NCBI GenBank assembly: GCA_041484525.1
Contig: JBGPHT010000016.1
Span: 1-64,000 of the forward strand
Length of the DNA: 64,000 bases
Direction: 5' to 3'
DNA from: JBGPHT01 sp041484525
GTDB taxonomy: Bacteria > Acidobacteriota > Terriglobia > Bryobacterales > Bryobacteraceae
Shown here: piece after piece, positions 5,352-14,635 of the stretch
How the letters are laid out: each line of letters starts with the position of its first letter
Position numbering within the stretch: position 1 is the first letter of the stretch
Notes under the pieces: model-generated
What the model was told of the DNA's origin: nothing
Database searches by the model: none
What the model saw: only the letters and a program-made list of their open reading frames with translations
Made by a program: the position numbers and the translations under genes

Positions 5352-7460
5352 ATGAAGAAGCGCCTGCTTTTCGGCACTGCCGTCGTCGCACTCGTCATCT
5401 GCGTGCTGCTAGTGGTATCGCAGGCTTTCAATTTGGCGCAGTTCGGGCCCCAGTTCGGTCCCGCGGATCCCACCCGCACCTTCGTCTTCTGGTTCATCTC
5501 CATCCTGATTTTCGTCTTGATGGTGACCCTCGGGTTCATCCTGTTCCGCGAGGGGCTCAAGCTCTACATCGCGCGCCAGAGCAACGTGGAAGGCTCGCGC
5601 ATCCGCACCAAGCTGGTGGTGGGCGCGCTGGCGTTGTGCTTCGTTCCCGTCTGCTTCCAATTGATTTTCAGCTTCGACGTGCTGAGCCACAGCATGAAGG
5701 CATGGTTCACGAACCCGACGAGCAATTCGGTGGACCGGTTCGTGAGGCTCTCGAACAGCCTGGAGCGCGAGGTGCAGGACGAGATCAATATCCAGGCGGC
5801 GCTGCTGGCGGCGCAGCCTGAGGCGCGCCAGATCTTGAACGGCGGCGCGCGGGCGCCCGGATTTCTCGAGCGGTTCTGCCAGGCGCAGCAACTGGAATCG
5901 GCGGCGCTCCTGCCGCCCACGGGCGATAAGCCGCTCGACGTGTGGGGCCCCGACCGGGCAGCGAATGCGGACAACCTGGTGCACGCGCGCCTGCCCGTCA
6001 CCGAAGGAACCAGGACGCTCGGGTATGTCGAGCTGAGCACGAAGATGCCAGCCGACGTCTCGGCGTGGGTGGCGGACGTGCGGCGCTTCGATGGGGAGTG
6101 GAAGGAGCTGCAGCAGGGCGCCCTTCACGCCAAGCTGCACTACACCATGCTGCTGGCGCTGATCACACTCTTCATTCTCTTCCTCGCGACGTGGGTGGCG
6201 CTGTTCATGTCGAAGCAGATCAGCGTGCCGATCGTGGCGCTGCTCGAAGCCGCGAGCGAAGTGCGCAAGGGCAACCTGAAGCACCGCGTGGAAGTGCGGG
6301 CGGTGGACGAGTTGGCCTCGCTGGTGCGCGGCTTCAATCAAATGACGCAGGAACTCGACACCTCCAGCCGGGAGCTCGACCGCCGGCGCCGCTTCACCGA
6401 AGCCATCCTGGAGAGCATCCCCACGGGCGTCATCTCGATCACGTCGGACGGCTCCATCGGGCGCGTGAATCACGCGCTTTCGAAAATCTTCCCGCCCGAT
6501 CAGGTGGCCCGGGCCACACGGCTCGAAGACTTGTTTTCGCGCGAAGACACGGCCGAGTTGAAGTACCTCATGAAACGCGCGCGGCGCACTGGCGTGGCAT
6601 CCCGGCAGCTCGAGCTGAGCCTGGCGAACCGCCGGGTACACGTGGCGGTGACGGTCTCCGCGGTGGAGGAGAAGTTGACGTCGGGATTCGTGGTGGTGCT
6701 CGAAGACACCACCGAGCTGCTGCGCGGGCAGAAGGCCGCGGCCTGGCGCGAGGTGGCGCAGCGCGTGGCGCACGAGATCAAGAACCCGCTCACCCCCATC
6801 GCGCTTTCGGCGGAGCGCATCGCTCGCCTGCTCGACCGCCTGGACCTGCCGCCCACCGGCGCGCGCGTGATGCGCGAGTGCGCGGCCACGATCTCGAAAT
6901 CGGTGGAATCGGTAAAGACGCTGGTGGACGAGTTCTCGCGGTTCGCGCGATTTCCCACGCTGCAGCCGGTGCGGTGCGATTTGAACGAAGTGACGGCCGA
7001 AGCCCTGGCAGTGTTCCGCGGGCGGCTGGACGGCATCTCGATCGCGACCAATTTCGCGCCCGGCCTGCCGCCGGTGAACGTGGATCGCGAGCAGTTCCAG
7101 CGCGTGGTGATCAATCTGGTGGACAACGCAGCCGAGGCGATGCAGGACGCACTGGTGAAGAAACTCTACATCGCCACGCAGCCGGGGACGGCCGAGACCG
7201 TCGAACTGGTGGTGGCCGATTCCGGCTGCGGCGTCGGCCCGGACGAAAAGGAGAAGCTCTTCCTGCCCTACTTTTCGACCAAGAACCGCGGCACCGGGCT
7301 GGGCCTCGCGATCGTGAGCCATATCGTGGCCGAGCACAACGGGCAGATCCGGGTGGAGGACAACCAGCCGGTGGGCGCGCGTTTCACGGTGGAGATCCCG
7401 GTGTTCGTCGAGCCTGAAGCCGCCGATGCCTTAGCGCGTCCGGCGGCGATCAAAGTATGA
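5352..7460 (+). CDS. ntrY: NtrY-type membrane sensor histidine kinase
   Basis: 702 residues. Hydrophobic segments at about 6-24, 39-60 and 82-105 are followed by a periplasmic/sensor stretch, another helix at about 258-280, a HAMP domain (ISVPIVALLEAASEVRKGNL...), a PAS domain (about 345-450), the HisKA H-box VAHEIKNPLTPIAL (His about 474) and HATPase_c with N-box NLVDNAAEA, G1 ADSGCGVG and G2 GTGLGLAI. This matches NtrY in order and size. The kinase would autophosphorylate and pass phosphate to the downstream regulator, whose start overlaps its stop by 4 bases. In NtrYX systems the signal relates to nitrogen or redox status; here the signal is unknown. Confidence 0.85.
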   Translation: MKKRLLFGTAVVALVICVLLVVSQAFNLAQFGPQFGPADPTRTFVFWFISILIFVLMVTLGFILFREGLKLYIARQSNVEGSRIRTKLVVGALALCFVPVCFQLIFSFDVLSHSMKAWFTNPTSNSVDRFVRLSNSLEREVQDEINIQAALLAAQPEARQILNGGARAPGFLERFCQAQQLESAALLPPTGDKPLDVWGPDRAANADNLVHARLPVTEGTRTLGYVELSTKMPADVSAWVADVRRFDGEWKELQQGALHAKLHYTMLLALITLFILFLATWVALFMSKQISVPIVALLEAASEVRKGNLKHRVEVRAVDELASLVRGFNQMTQELDTSSRELDRRRRFTEAILESIPTGVISITSDGSIGRVNHALSKIFPPDQVARATRLEDLFSREDTAELKYLMKRARRTGVASRQLELSLANRRVHVAVTVSAVEEKLTSGFVVVLEDTTELLRGQKAAAWREVAQRVAHEIKNPLTPIALSAERIARLLDRLDLPPTGARVMRECAATISKSVESVKTLVDEFSRFARFPTLQPVRCDLNEVTAEALAVFRGRLDGISIATNFAPGLPPVNVDREQFQRVVINLVDNAAEAMQDALVKKLYIATQPGTAETVELVVADSGCGVGPDEKEKLFLPYFSTKNRGTGLGLAIVSHIVAEHNGQIRVEDNQPVGARFTVEIPVFVEPEAADALARPAAIKV

Positions 7461-8818
7461 AGCAGCGGCGAGTCCTGTTGGTGGATGACGAGGAAGGCAT
7501 CCGCCAGTCTTTGAGCGGCGTCCTCGAAGACGAGGGGTACACCGTGGAAGCGGTGGAGAGCGGCGAGGCGTGCCTGGCAGCGCTGCCGGGCGGCGAGTTC
7601 GAGCTACTGCTGCTGGATATCTGGCTGCCCGGAATGGACGGCATGGAGGTGTTGGCGCGCGTCCAGGAGATGCCCTTGGCCGAGCGGCCGGCGGTGGTGA
7701 TGATCTCCGGCCACGGCAGCATTGAGGCGGCGGTTCGGGCGACGAAGCTGGGGGCATTCGACTTCCTGGAGAAGCCGCTCTCGATCGAGAAGGTCTCGGT
7801 GGTGTCGAAGAACGCGTTGGCGAACCGGCGCCTGGCGATCGAGAATCGGGAGCTGAAAGCCGAGACCGGCGGGCGGCCGCGCATCATCGGGGAGAGCGTG
7901 CCGATGAAGGCGCTGCGCCAGCAATTGGCGCTGATGGCCGGCACCAACGGACGCGTCCTGATCTATGGCGAGAGCGGCACGGGCAAGGAGCTGGTGGCGC
8001 ACGCCATCCACGCGCTGAGCCCGCGCGCCAATGAATCGTTCGTCGAGGTCAACTGCGCGGCCATCCCCGAGGAGTTGATCGAGAGCGAGTTGTTCGGCCA
8101 CAACAAGGGCAGCTTCACCAGCGCGCACGAGACCAAGATCGGCAAGTTTCAGAAGGCGGACGGCGGCACGCTCTTTCTGGACGAGGTGGGGGACATGAGC
8201 CTGCGGACGCAGGCCAAGGTGCTGCGGGCGCTCGAGGAGCAGCGTTTCGAGCCGGTGGGCGCGGCCGAATCGGTGCAGGTGGACGTGCGCGTGGTGGCGG
8301 CCACCAATAAGAACCTGGAGGAGGAGATCGAGCGCGGCAATTTCCGCGAAGACCTTTTCTACCGGCTGAACGTGATTCCGTTTTTCGTGCCGCCGCTGCG
8401 CGAACGGCGCGAGGACATCCCGCTGCTGGCCGATCATTTCCTGCGCGAGTTCACTACCGCCTACGGGCGCAAGCCGAAGGAACTGACGCACGAAGCGTAT
8501 CGCCTGCTGGCGGAGTACCACTGGCCGGGGAACGTGCGCGAGCTGAAAAACCTGATCGAGCGGATCGTGATCCTGAATCCGCAGGTGCGGGTGGACGCGC
8601 GCCACATACCGTTGAACTCGGCGCGGCGGCAGGCGGACCGTCCGCTCGACCGCTTCGGAAGCCTGCAGGACGTGCGCGAAGCGGCGGAGCGCGAGTACAT
8701 CCTCAAAAAGCTGGAGGAGACTAGCGGCAACATGACGCGCACCGCGGAGTTGCTGGGCCTCGAGCGCAGCAACCTCTACCGGAAGATGCGGACTTTGGGA
8801 ATCGGGCCCAAAGAGTAA
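7457..8818 (+). CDS. ntrX: Sigma-54-dependent response regulator, NtrX/NtrC type
   Basis: 453 residues. Receiver domain with Asp54 (LLLLDIWLPGMDG) and the conserved Lys in FLEKPL; AAA+ domain with Walker A GESGTGKE and LFLDEVGD; Fis-type HTH at the C-terminus (NMTRTAELLGLERSNLYRKM). It starts within the kinase stop (ATGA), so the pair is translationally coupled. The sigma-54 contact loop, normally GAFTGA, reads GSFTSA. Changes in this loop usually weaken open-complex activation, and some NtrX proteins lack a normal loop, so the protein may act differently from a classical activator. Expected output: transcriptional control in response to NtrY. Confidence 0.85.
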   Translation: MKQRRVLLVDDEEGIRQSLSGVLEDEGYTVEAVESGEACLAALPGGEFELLLLDIWLPGMDGMEVLARVQEMPLAERPAVVMISGHGSIEAAVRATKLGAFDFLEKPLSIEKVSVVSKNALANRRLAIENRELKAETGGRPRIIGESVPMKALRQQLALMAGTNGRVLIYGESGTGKELVAHAIHALSPRANESFVEVNCAAIPEELIESELFGHNKGSFTSAHETKIGKFQKADGGTLFLDEVGDMSLRTQAKVLRALEEQRFEPVGAAESVQVDVRVVAATNKNLEEEIERGNFREDLFYRLNVIPFFVPPLRERREDIPLLADHFLREFTTAYGRKPKELTHEAYRLLAEYHWPGNVRELKNLIERIVILNPQVRVDARHIPLNSARRQADRPLDRFGSLQDVREAAEREYILKKLEETSGNMTRTAELLGLERSNLYRKMRTLGIGPKE

Positions 8819-8845
8819 GACGCCGAGTCAGGTATACGGACGTGC

Positions 8846-11191
8846 CTAATTTTTCTTCGCCGGCGGCAGGCTGCGGAAATACGCCCTCTGTAGGGTCCAA
8901 CTGGCTGGGGTCGGAACCACGGCGCCACGCGAGCCCGTGCCGGTGAGAGAGAACATCAGGGCGAGCGGATCGAGGCCGCCGCGCGATACTCCCGCCGGCG
9001 CGGTCTGCACTCCTTCAAACGTGAAGAGCGACGATGGAGCGTCGAACAGCCGGCCCCCGGCTGAGTTCAGCGCCACCAGAACGTAGGTGTCGGTGCCATA
9101 GGGATCCGCCACTTGAATGACGGCGCCAGTCGGAACGGGGCCGGAGCGGGAGGCATTGGGGCGCGGGAATTCGTTCTCCAGATTGCCGTCGCCGAAGAGC
9201 AACTGTCCCTTGCCGTAGCTATCGAGTATGAAGACATATACCCGCCATTTGCCGCTGCTCCAGTTGGCGTCAGGCTTCGGCCGGAGCACCAGGTCGTACT
9301 TTTCGCCGTCCGGCAATTCGGCGGAGCTGGACACCAGTTGGCGGTTGCTTTGGTTCTGCAACACCAACTCGTAAGGAAAGTCGGTAGCATGGCCGGGCGT
9401 TTCCAGTTCCAGCCAGCCGACCACACGCGCCAAGCGCTGCGCCGACTCGGTCAGGCGGCCTGCGGCATCCTCCATCTCGGCAGCGCTGCCGGCGGCGTAC
9501 CAGTCGGTGCGCACCGGCTTGGGATTGAGCGCGGCCGCGCTGGTTTGGAGCGGCAGCATCCACGCGTATTCGATCTTGCCGTTGGCGTTCACCCGGCCGG
9601 CGAGCGCGTAGTGCGCCTCTTCGGGCGAGTTCGCCAGTCCGATCGCGGGGTGGGTGCTCTTCTGGCCCACGTCGAGCCGGGAGGCCACTTCGGCGGCTGC
9701 CGGAAGCATCACGTAAAGCCGCGGCTTGGCGGCGGAACCGAGCGCGCGCACCACGGCGTCGGCGGACTCGCCATCCAGGGTTACCGGTTTCGATCCGCCG
9801 CTGAGCGTCCATTTGGACTGCGTCCCGTCCCAACTCACGACGTGTGTAGGCTGCACCTCGGTGGGGTCTTCGACCCACTCGATGCCGGGCCTTTTGCGCA
9901 GCGCGGCGAAGGCCTGCGCGGCGGCGGCGACGCGGGCGGCAGGCAGTGTGGGCCCCACCGACACGCGCAGCACGTCGTGCGGCGGCGCCACCCAACGGTC
10001 GAGTTGGAACAGGTCGCCGGGGTTAATGGTCGAGCCGCTGCCACCCTCCGTTACCACAGCGGTGGAAGCGGCGAGTCCCTCGACGCTTTTGATCCGAATC
10101 TCGACCGGCGGCGCGCCCTCCGGCAGAATGCGCTTGAGCTCGGTGCCGGGATAGAGGCTCATGGCCTGGCCGGCGTTGAGCGTGATGGCGCCCGTTGCCT
10201 TGTCCATCTTTCGCACCGCGGCGGTGGCGGCTCGAAACGCTTTGGCTGGCTGGCCGAAGAGGCCGGAGTGCAGTCGCTCGCCGGTTCCCAGCATCACCGG
10301 CTCCTGCGCTGGAACTTTCGACTGCATCAACGCACGCGTGCGCTGCATGAGATGGCCGGTGCTTTCGTCAGGCGCCGAACTCCCGAGCGTCTTCAGCAGC
10401 GCCCATGTGAACGCGCCGTGGGCGCCCATCTCGGTCGTCACTTCCTGCGCGACCTGATTCTCCTGCGAAGCCGCCAGAAACAGGACGCCGCTCTTTTCCG
10501 GAAGCGCGTAATCGATACGCTCGTCGACCGCGACGTGCTCGTCGGGGGGCGACGAGCGGACCTTGGCCGCGCCCAGCGGTCCGCGCGATCCGGCGCCGCC
10601 GTAGCAGCTATCCAGAATGACCGTGAGCTTCACGCCGCGCGCGGGCGCCATGGCGAAGATGCGGCCCATCTCTTTACTGCGGACATCGGGGACGCCGAGC
10701 AGCGAATCCGCAGGCACGATGGTGGTGTCGTAGCCGCTGGCATTCGGATTGGTCTTGGGGTCGCTGGGTGCGGTGTTGCGGATGCGGGAGCCGTGGCCGG
10801 CAAAGTAGAACAGGCTCTCGTCGCCGTCTTTCGCCTGCTCGATGAGGAACGTCCGCAGCCTGGAAAGAATGTTGTCGGCGGTGGCTTCCTCGGTGTCGCT
10901 CGGAAGCAGCAGGATGTTGCGCTCCTCGAAGCCGAACTTTTCGATCAGCATGCGCTTGAGCGAGAGCGCATCGTTGAAGGCGCCATCGAGGTCGGGCAGG
11001 AGTTCCCGCGAGGGCGTGCCCTTGATCGCCTTCAGCCGCGCCAGCGTGCCCGGGGAAGGCTGGTATTTCGGACGCTGGATGGGAAGCGGGTAGCGATTGA
11101 TGCCCACCAGGAGCGCCCGCCGGGTGGCGGCTTGGCCCGCCCCCGCCAGCACGACCAGACAAATCAACACGAATCGGAAATTCCTGACCAT
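8846..11191 (-). CDS. Secreted caspase-like (peptidase C14) protein
   Basis: 781 residues from ATG at 11191, chosen because it begins with a signal peptide (MVRNFRFVLICLVVLAGAGQA); the frame is open to 11332 but would lose this. The p20-like caspase domain follows: His133 in YFAGHGS and Cys196 in ILDSCYGGA form the dyad, with 'RRALLVGINRY' at the start. A long C-terminal half contains a region like DUF4384 (about 640-740, 'GEKYDLVLRP...WRVYVFILDSYGKG'). Bacterial type I metacaspase-like proteins cleave after basic residues. Export suggests a periplasmic or surface role; substrates are unknown. Confidence 0.8.
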   Translation of the reverse strand: MVRNFRFVLICLVVLAGAGQAATRRALLVGINRYPLPIQRPKYQPSPGTLARLKAIKGTPSRELLPDLDGAFNDALSLKRMLIEKFGFEERNILLLPSDTEEATADNILSRLRTFLIEQAKDGDESLFYFAGHGSRIRNTAPSDPKTNPNASGYDTTIVPADSLLGVPDVRSKEMGRIFAMAPARGVKLTVILDSCYGGAGSRGPLGAAKVRSSPPDEHVAVDERIDYALPEKSGVLFLAASQENQVAQEVTTEMGAHGAFTWALLKTLGSSAPDESTGHLMQRTRALMQSKVPAQEPVMLGTGERLHSGLFGQPAKAFRAATAAVRKMDKATGAITLNAGQAMSLYPGTELKRILPEGAPPVEIRIKSVEGLAASTAVVTEGGSGSTINPGDLFQLDRWVAPPHDVLRVSVGPTLPAARVAAAAQAFAALRKRPGIEWVEDPTEVQPTHVVSWDGTQSKWTLSGGSKPVTLDGESADAVVRALGSAAKPRLYVMLPAAAEVASRLDVGQKSTHPAIGLANSPEEAHYALAGRVNANGKIEYAWMLPLQTSAAALNPKPVRTDWYAAGSAAEMEDAAGRLTESAQRLARVVGWLELETPGHATDFPYELVLQNQSNRQLVSSSAELPDGEKYDLVLRPKPDANWSSGKWRVYVFILDSYGKGQLLFGDGNLENEFPRPNASRSGPVPTGAVIQVADPYGTDTYVLVALNSAGGRLFDAPSSLFTFEGVQTAPAGVSRGGLDPLALMFSLTGTGSRGAVVPTPASWTLQRAYFRSLPPAKKN

Positions 11192-11234
11192 GCGCGAAGT
11201 CTCCCGCGGAGTGGTGTAGATCGGTGCCCACAGC

Positions 11235-11252
11235 ATTATAACTTGATATAAA
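11235..11252. promoter_or_regulatory. Divergent promoter region for the caspase-like and Tat-exported genes
   Basis: The 86 bases between the two starts hold a minus-strand TATAAT (11240-11235), 43 bases before the caspase ATG, and a plus-strand TATAAA (11247-11252), 25 bases before the ATG at 11278. An AAAGGG (11265-11270) precedes the rightward ATG. The -10 elements are adjacent, so one bound factor could control both genes. No clear -35 boxes. Confidence 0.4.
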
Positions 11253-11277
11253 CTGATGACATCGAAAGGGTGATCTA

Positions 11278-12495
11278 ATGCCTTCGAATCGTCGACAGTT
11301 CCTGTGGGGCGCGCCGGCAGGACTGTTCGCATTTTCGCGTCTGGCAGAGTTGTCGCAGGCGCAGGCGCAATCCGGCAAGGGGGGCGCCCTTGCCGAAGAC
11401 GTAGTTAGTTTCTGGGCGAACCGCATGGGAGTGCCGCCCGAAATGCTGCTGGGCGGCGAACAGGCCGTGAACGGATCGCGCAGCACGCAGGTCGGCGTGG
11501 GCAACTACGGCCGCGAACCGTTGTTCCTCCATATGGACGAGGACGAGAAAACGCTCATCGCCGCCGAAGAGCTGCCGAAGGGGAAACTGATGGCCACCGG
11601 CGACGCGCAGGTGGACTTCAACCTGCAACGGCTGCGGCTCAGTAACGCCGACAAAGTCCAATTTCAAAAGTACACCTCGGGCGGCATCTACTTCGACTTC
11701 CAACAGCAGTCGACGCCAGCCACGGACATGTTGACCGTCATGGCTTCATCCGTGTTCAGCGCGATCTTCCCCACCGGAATCGGGAACGGTGGAGGTGGCG
11801 CGAGCGCGCCGGCAGCGTCGACCGCTTCGAGTTCGGGCGGTAAAGGCGGTTCGTCCAAATCCACGCAAGCCAGCGCCGCGCCCGCGGGTTCCGGCAAATC
11901 GAGTTCCAAGCTCCCCAAGATCACGGCCGATTTAGCGGCATCGGTCCCGCTTCAGAAGCCGACCGAATCGCAATCGATTGCGCTCGCCAGCGGAGCCGGG
12001 AAGACCGCATTCAGTTGCTTCGTCAAGGGCAAGAAATCGGCATTCGGCTCGTTCCTGTCGGCGTTCCAGCAGATGACCGATCCGTCGCTGCCCTACATGC
12101 CGCTGATCTCGATTCCGCTGCTGGCGGCGCCGGCGCTCACCGGCATTCGTGCGCTGGTGGGAAATCTACAGGCGCACGGCGGCGATCAACAGTGGCTGCT
12201 GCAGGGCTCGCAGATCGACCTGGCGGCCACCGGCGAAGCAATCGCGAGCGCGCCCCAGGCGCTGCGGTTGCGTTCCGGCAGTTACATCGTGGTGCCCAAA
12301 TCGCACGCGGCGGCGCTCAAGGACAACCTGAACAAGCTGAAGATTATCGATGGGTTCCTGGTGCCGAAAGATGCCACGCGGTTCGACGTGTACGACACTG
12401 CGTCCTCAGTGATCCCGGAGATGACGTATCTTTCGCTGAGCGTGAGCGTGAAACGGGCAAGGCCGCAGAGTTGTCTGCTCCCGTCGAAGGGGTGA
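11278..12495 (+). CDS. Tat-exported protein of unknown function
   Basis: 405 residues. The N-terminus SNRRQFLWGAPAGLFAF has the twin-arginine motif with a short hydrophobic stretch, then LSQAQAQ as likely cleavage region. The mature part has no family I recognise. Segments at about 35-150 look globular; about 175-220 is a Gly/Ala/Ser-rich linker (GNGGGGASAPAAS); the rest (about 235-400) looks globular again with two predicted beta-rich blocks. Export by Tat suggests folding or cofactor binding before export. It is transcribed divergently from the caspase-like gene, and a functional link between the two is possible but unproven. Confidence 0.65.
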   Translation: MPSNRRQFLWGAPAGLFAFSRLAELSQAQAQSGKGGALAEDVVSFWANRMGVPPEMLLGGEQAVNGSRSTQVGVGNYGREPLFLHMDEDEKTLIAAEELPKGKLMATGDAQVDFNLQRLRLSNADKVQFQKYTSGGIYFDFQQQSTPATDMLTVMASSVFSAIFPTGIGNGGGGASAPAASTASSSGGKGGSSKSTQASAAPAGSGKSSSKLPKITADLAASVPLQKPTESQSIALASGAGKTAFSCFVKGKKSAFGSFLSAFQQMTDPSLPYMPLISIPLLAAPALTGIRALVGNLQAHGGDQQWLLQGSQIDLAATGEAIASAPQALRLRSGSYIVVPKSHAAALKDNLNKLKIIDGFLVPKDATRFDVYDTASSVIPEMTYLSLSVSVKRARPQSCLLPSKG

Positions 12496-12501
12496 GGACG
12501 T

Positions 12502-13911
12502 CTACCAGAGGCCGACGATTCTCCACCACCAGAAGCCGATGCCCATCCAGATCAGCAGGTTCACGATCGAGATCAGGAAGCCGTAACGCCACCAGTCGCC
12601 TTGGCTGACGTAGCCGCCGCCGAAGTAGACGGGCGCGGACCCGGTGCCGTAATGCGTGAGTCCGGCATTCAGGTTCGAGAAGTAGGCCAGCGACAGCGCC
12701 GCGACCATCGGCGGAACCCCTCCGGCGAGCGCGGCGGCGAGGAAAGCCGGATAGAGCGCCGTCACGTGCGCCGTCAGGCTGGCGAAAGCGTAATGCACGT
12801 AGAGATACGCCGCGACCACCGCCCACAGCACCAGGGCCCATGGCCAGCCGTGCATGACGACGAAGAGTTTGTCCGAGAGGAAACGGATAACGCCCGCCTC
12901 ATTCAACGCGTCCGACATCATCACCAGCGGAGCGAACCAGATCAGCGCGTCCCAGGCGCGGCGTTCGGAGAGCAGGTCCTCCCACGTCATGACGCGCGCC
13001 ACCAGGATCGCCGAGAGGCCGGCTAGCGCCACAAACGTATTGGGAATGCCGTGCAGCGGCGCGCTCACCCACCCGATCATGACGCCGAGCAGGATCGCGA
13101 CCAGCCACTTTTCGTCGCGTCCGAGCGGGCCCATGCGCGCCAGTTCCTTGCGCGCCAGTTCACGCGCTGGAGCCGTGTCCTGGATCTCGGGCTTGGTCCA
13201 GCGGAACAGCAGCCAGGGAACTACCAGCATCGTAAGCAGGCCGGGCACGATGCTTCCCGAGAACCATCGCAGCCACGTCAGTTCCACGTGTGCGATGTTG
13301 AGCGCGAATTCGGCGATCAACGGATTCGCCGCCATGCCGGTCAGAAACATTCCCGACGCGGCGTAGGTGGCGTGGAACGAAACCAGCACCAGGAAGGAGC
13401 CGATGCGCTTGGAAGTGGGACCCGGCTCGGAACCGAAGGCCGACGCCACGCTGCGCGTGATCGGGTAGACGACGCCTCCGCCGCGCGCGGTGTCGGACGG
13501 GATGAAGGGCGCCAGCGCCACGTCCGCCGCCGCGATGGAATAGCCGAGCGACAGCGGCGTACGCGCAAAGCGCCGGATGAACAGGTAGCCGACGCGCGCG
13601 CCGAAGTTTGTGGCCGTCACCGCGCGCGCGAACAGGAATGCGGCAAAGACCATCCAGACCGTGACGTTGCTGAAGCCGGAGAGCACTTTGGCCGGCGGCA
13701 GGGTGCGCGTGATCGCCAGCAGGGTCATGGCGACGAGCACGCTTACACCCATCGCGACCGGCTGCGCCACCAGCGCCACGATGGTCGAGAGGAACACGCC
13801 GAGGAGGCGGCTCTGCATGGCGTTCAGCCCCGGCAGCGGGACGAAGAAGAGCCACAACCCCGGCGCCAGGGTGATGGCCCAGCGCCGCCACAATGTCGCG
13901 GGCGCAGGCAT
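12502..13911 (-). CDS. DASS-family sodium/anion (dicarboxylate-type) transporter
   Basis: 469 residues from the ATG at 13911 (MPAPATLWRRWAITLAPGLWLF). About 11-12 hydrophobic helices span the length. Segments such as 'IPSDTARGGGVVYPITRS' (about 150-170) and 'LTHYGTGSAPVYFGGG' near the C-terminus match the two SNT-like substrate/sodium-binding regions of the divalent anion:Na+ symporter family (CitT/SLC13-like). Likely substrate is a di- or tricarboxylate or sulfate, not determined. Its ATG overlaps the stop of the upstream gene by one base (TAATG), indicating coupled translation. Confidence 0.8.
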   Translation of the reverse strand: MPAPATLWRRWAITLAPGLWLFFVPLPGLNAMQSRLLGVFLSTIVALVAQPVAMGVSVLVAMTLLAITRTLPPAKVLSGFSNVTVWMVFAAFLFARAVTATNFGARVGYLFIRRFARTPLSLGYSIAAADVALAPFIPSDTARGGGVVYPITRSVASAFGSEPGPTSKRIGSFLVLVSFHATYAASGMFLTGMAANPLIAEFALNIAHVELTWLRWFSGSIVPGLLTMLVVPWLLFRWTKPEIQDTAPARELARKELARMGPLGRDEKWLVAILLGVMIGWVSAPLHGIPNTFVALAGLSAILVARVMTWEDLLSERRAWDALIWFAPLVMMSDALNEAGVIRFLSDKLFVVMHGWPWALVLWAVVAAYLYVHYAFASLTAHVTALYPAFLAAALAGGVPPMVAALSLAYFSNLNAGLTHYGTGSAPVYFGGGYVSQGDWWRYGFLISIVNLLIWMGIGFWWWRIVGLW

Positions 13912-14618
13912 TACCGCGACAGCACCATTTCGTCGGCAATGATGGCTTCGCGCTCGGCGTTGGTGTGCTGGCTGGTTTGGGCGAGCACCTGTACGCTCAT
14001 GTTGGCGTCGTCTTTGTACTCGAGGATCAGCAGGCCGTCCCACGGGCGCGCCGCCCCGTAGCGCTGCGTCAGCAAATCATAGCGGGTGAGGACGCCCTTC
14101 GCCATCCAGCCTTCCAACTGCGGCCGCACGGTTCGATCCCAATAATCCAGATACTCCGGGGGTGTGACAGTGCGCGCGTAGGGCACCACCAGATACGCGG
14201 AACGCAGCGGCCGCTCGTCGGCGATCTTCTGGCGGACCAGATCCACCGGATAAGTGTTCACGTAGAGCAATTGATCGAGCACTGTCGCGGGCAGGCCGGC
14301 CGGCGTGTCGCGCTCGACGCGCTGCCATTTGTCGAAATCGGAATAGTGCGCGAACGTGAGGACCAGCATCATGTCCCAGTTGTTGGTGTCGACGTAGCGG
14401 CTGAACAGGACGCGATAGTTTTGCAGGATGGCGTTCCGGCGCCAGTCCTCGAAGCGGCGCAGTCCGTCGTCGCGCATGTGCTGGCGAAGCTTGATGCGCT
14501 GCGATGGGACGCAGCGGTATGTGATGACGAGGGTGGCGGGACCGGGGTCGTTGGTGTTGTCCTGGGCAATCAACACGGATGCCGCGAGGAGACACAGCCA
14601 TAGCCGCACTAGCTTCAT
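13911..14618 (-). CDS. Exported protein of unknown function
   Basis: 235 residues with a signal peptide (MKLVRLWLCLLAASVLIAQ). The mature part, starting DNTNDPGPATLVITYRC, is about 215 residues with two similar segments ('ILQNYRVLFSRYVDTNNWDMMLVLTF' and 'VLTRYDLLTQRYGAARPWDGLLILEY'), which suggests two ferredoxin-like (dimeric alpha/beta barrel type) repeats. No family recognised. It follows the DUF1501 gene by 17 bases and is coupled to the transporter by a TAATG junction, so it probably belongs to one leftward operon. Confidence 0.7.
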   Translation of the reverse strand: MKLVRLWLCLLAASVLIAQDNTNDPGPATLVITYRCVPSQRIKLRQHMRDDGLRRFEDWRRNAILQNYRVLFSRYVDTNNWDMMLVLTFAHYSDFDKWQRVERDTPAGLPATVLDQLLYVNTYPVDLVRQKIADERPLRSAYLVVPYARTVTPPEYLDYWDRTVRPQLEGWMAKGVLTRYDLLTQRYGAARPWDGLLILEYKDDANMSVQVLAQTSQHTNAEREAIIADEMVLSR

Positions 14619-14635
14619 CGTTTCAGTTTAGCTGG

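Noticed and set aside
5409..7337. Long minus-strand open frame opposite ntrY (642 codons)
   Set aside because: Rich in His, Arg and Gln with no domain; it mirrors the codon bias of the real kinase gene on the other strand.
9113..11251. Long plus-strand open frame opposite the caspase-like gene (712 codons)
   Set aside because: Arg/Gly/His-rich and without motifs; antisense shadow in high-GC DNA. The same holds for long frames at 14579-16102, 19781-21316, 58015-59619 and 60120-61367.
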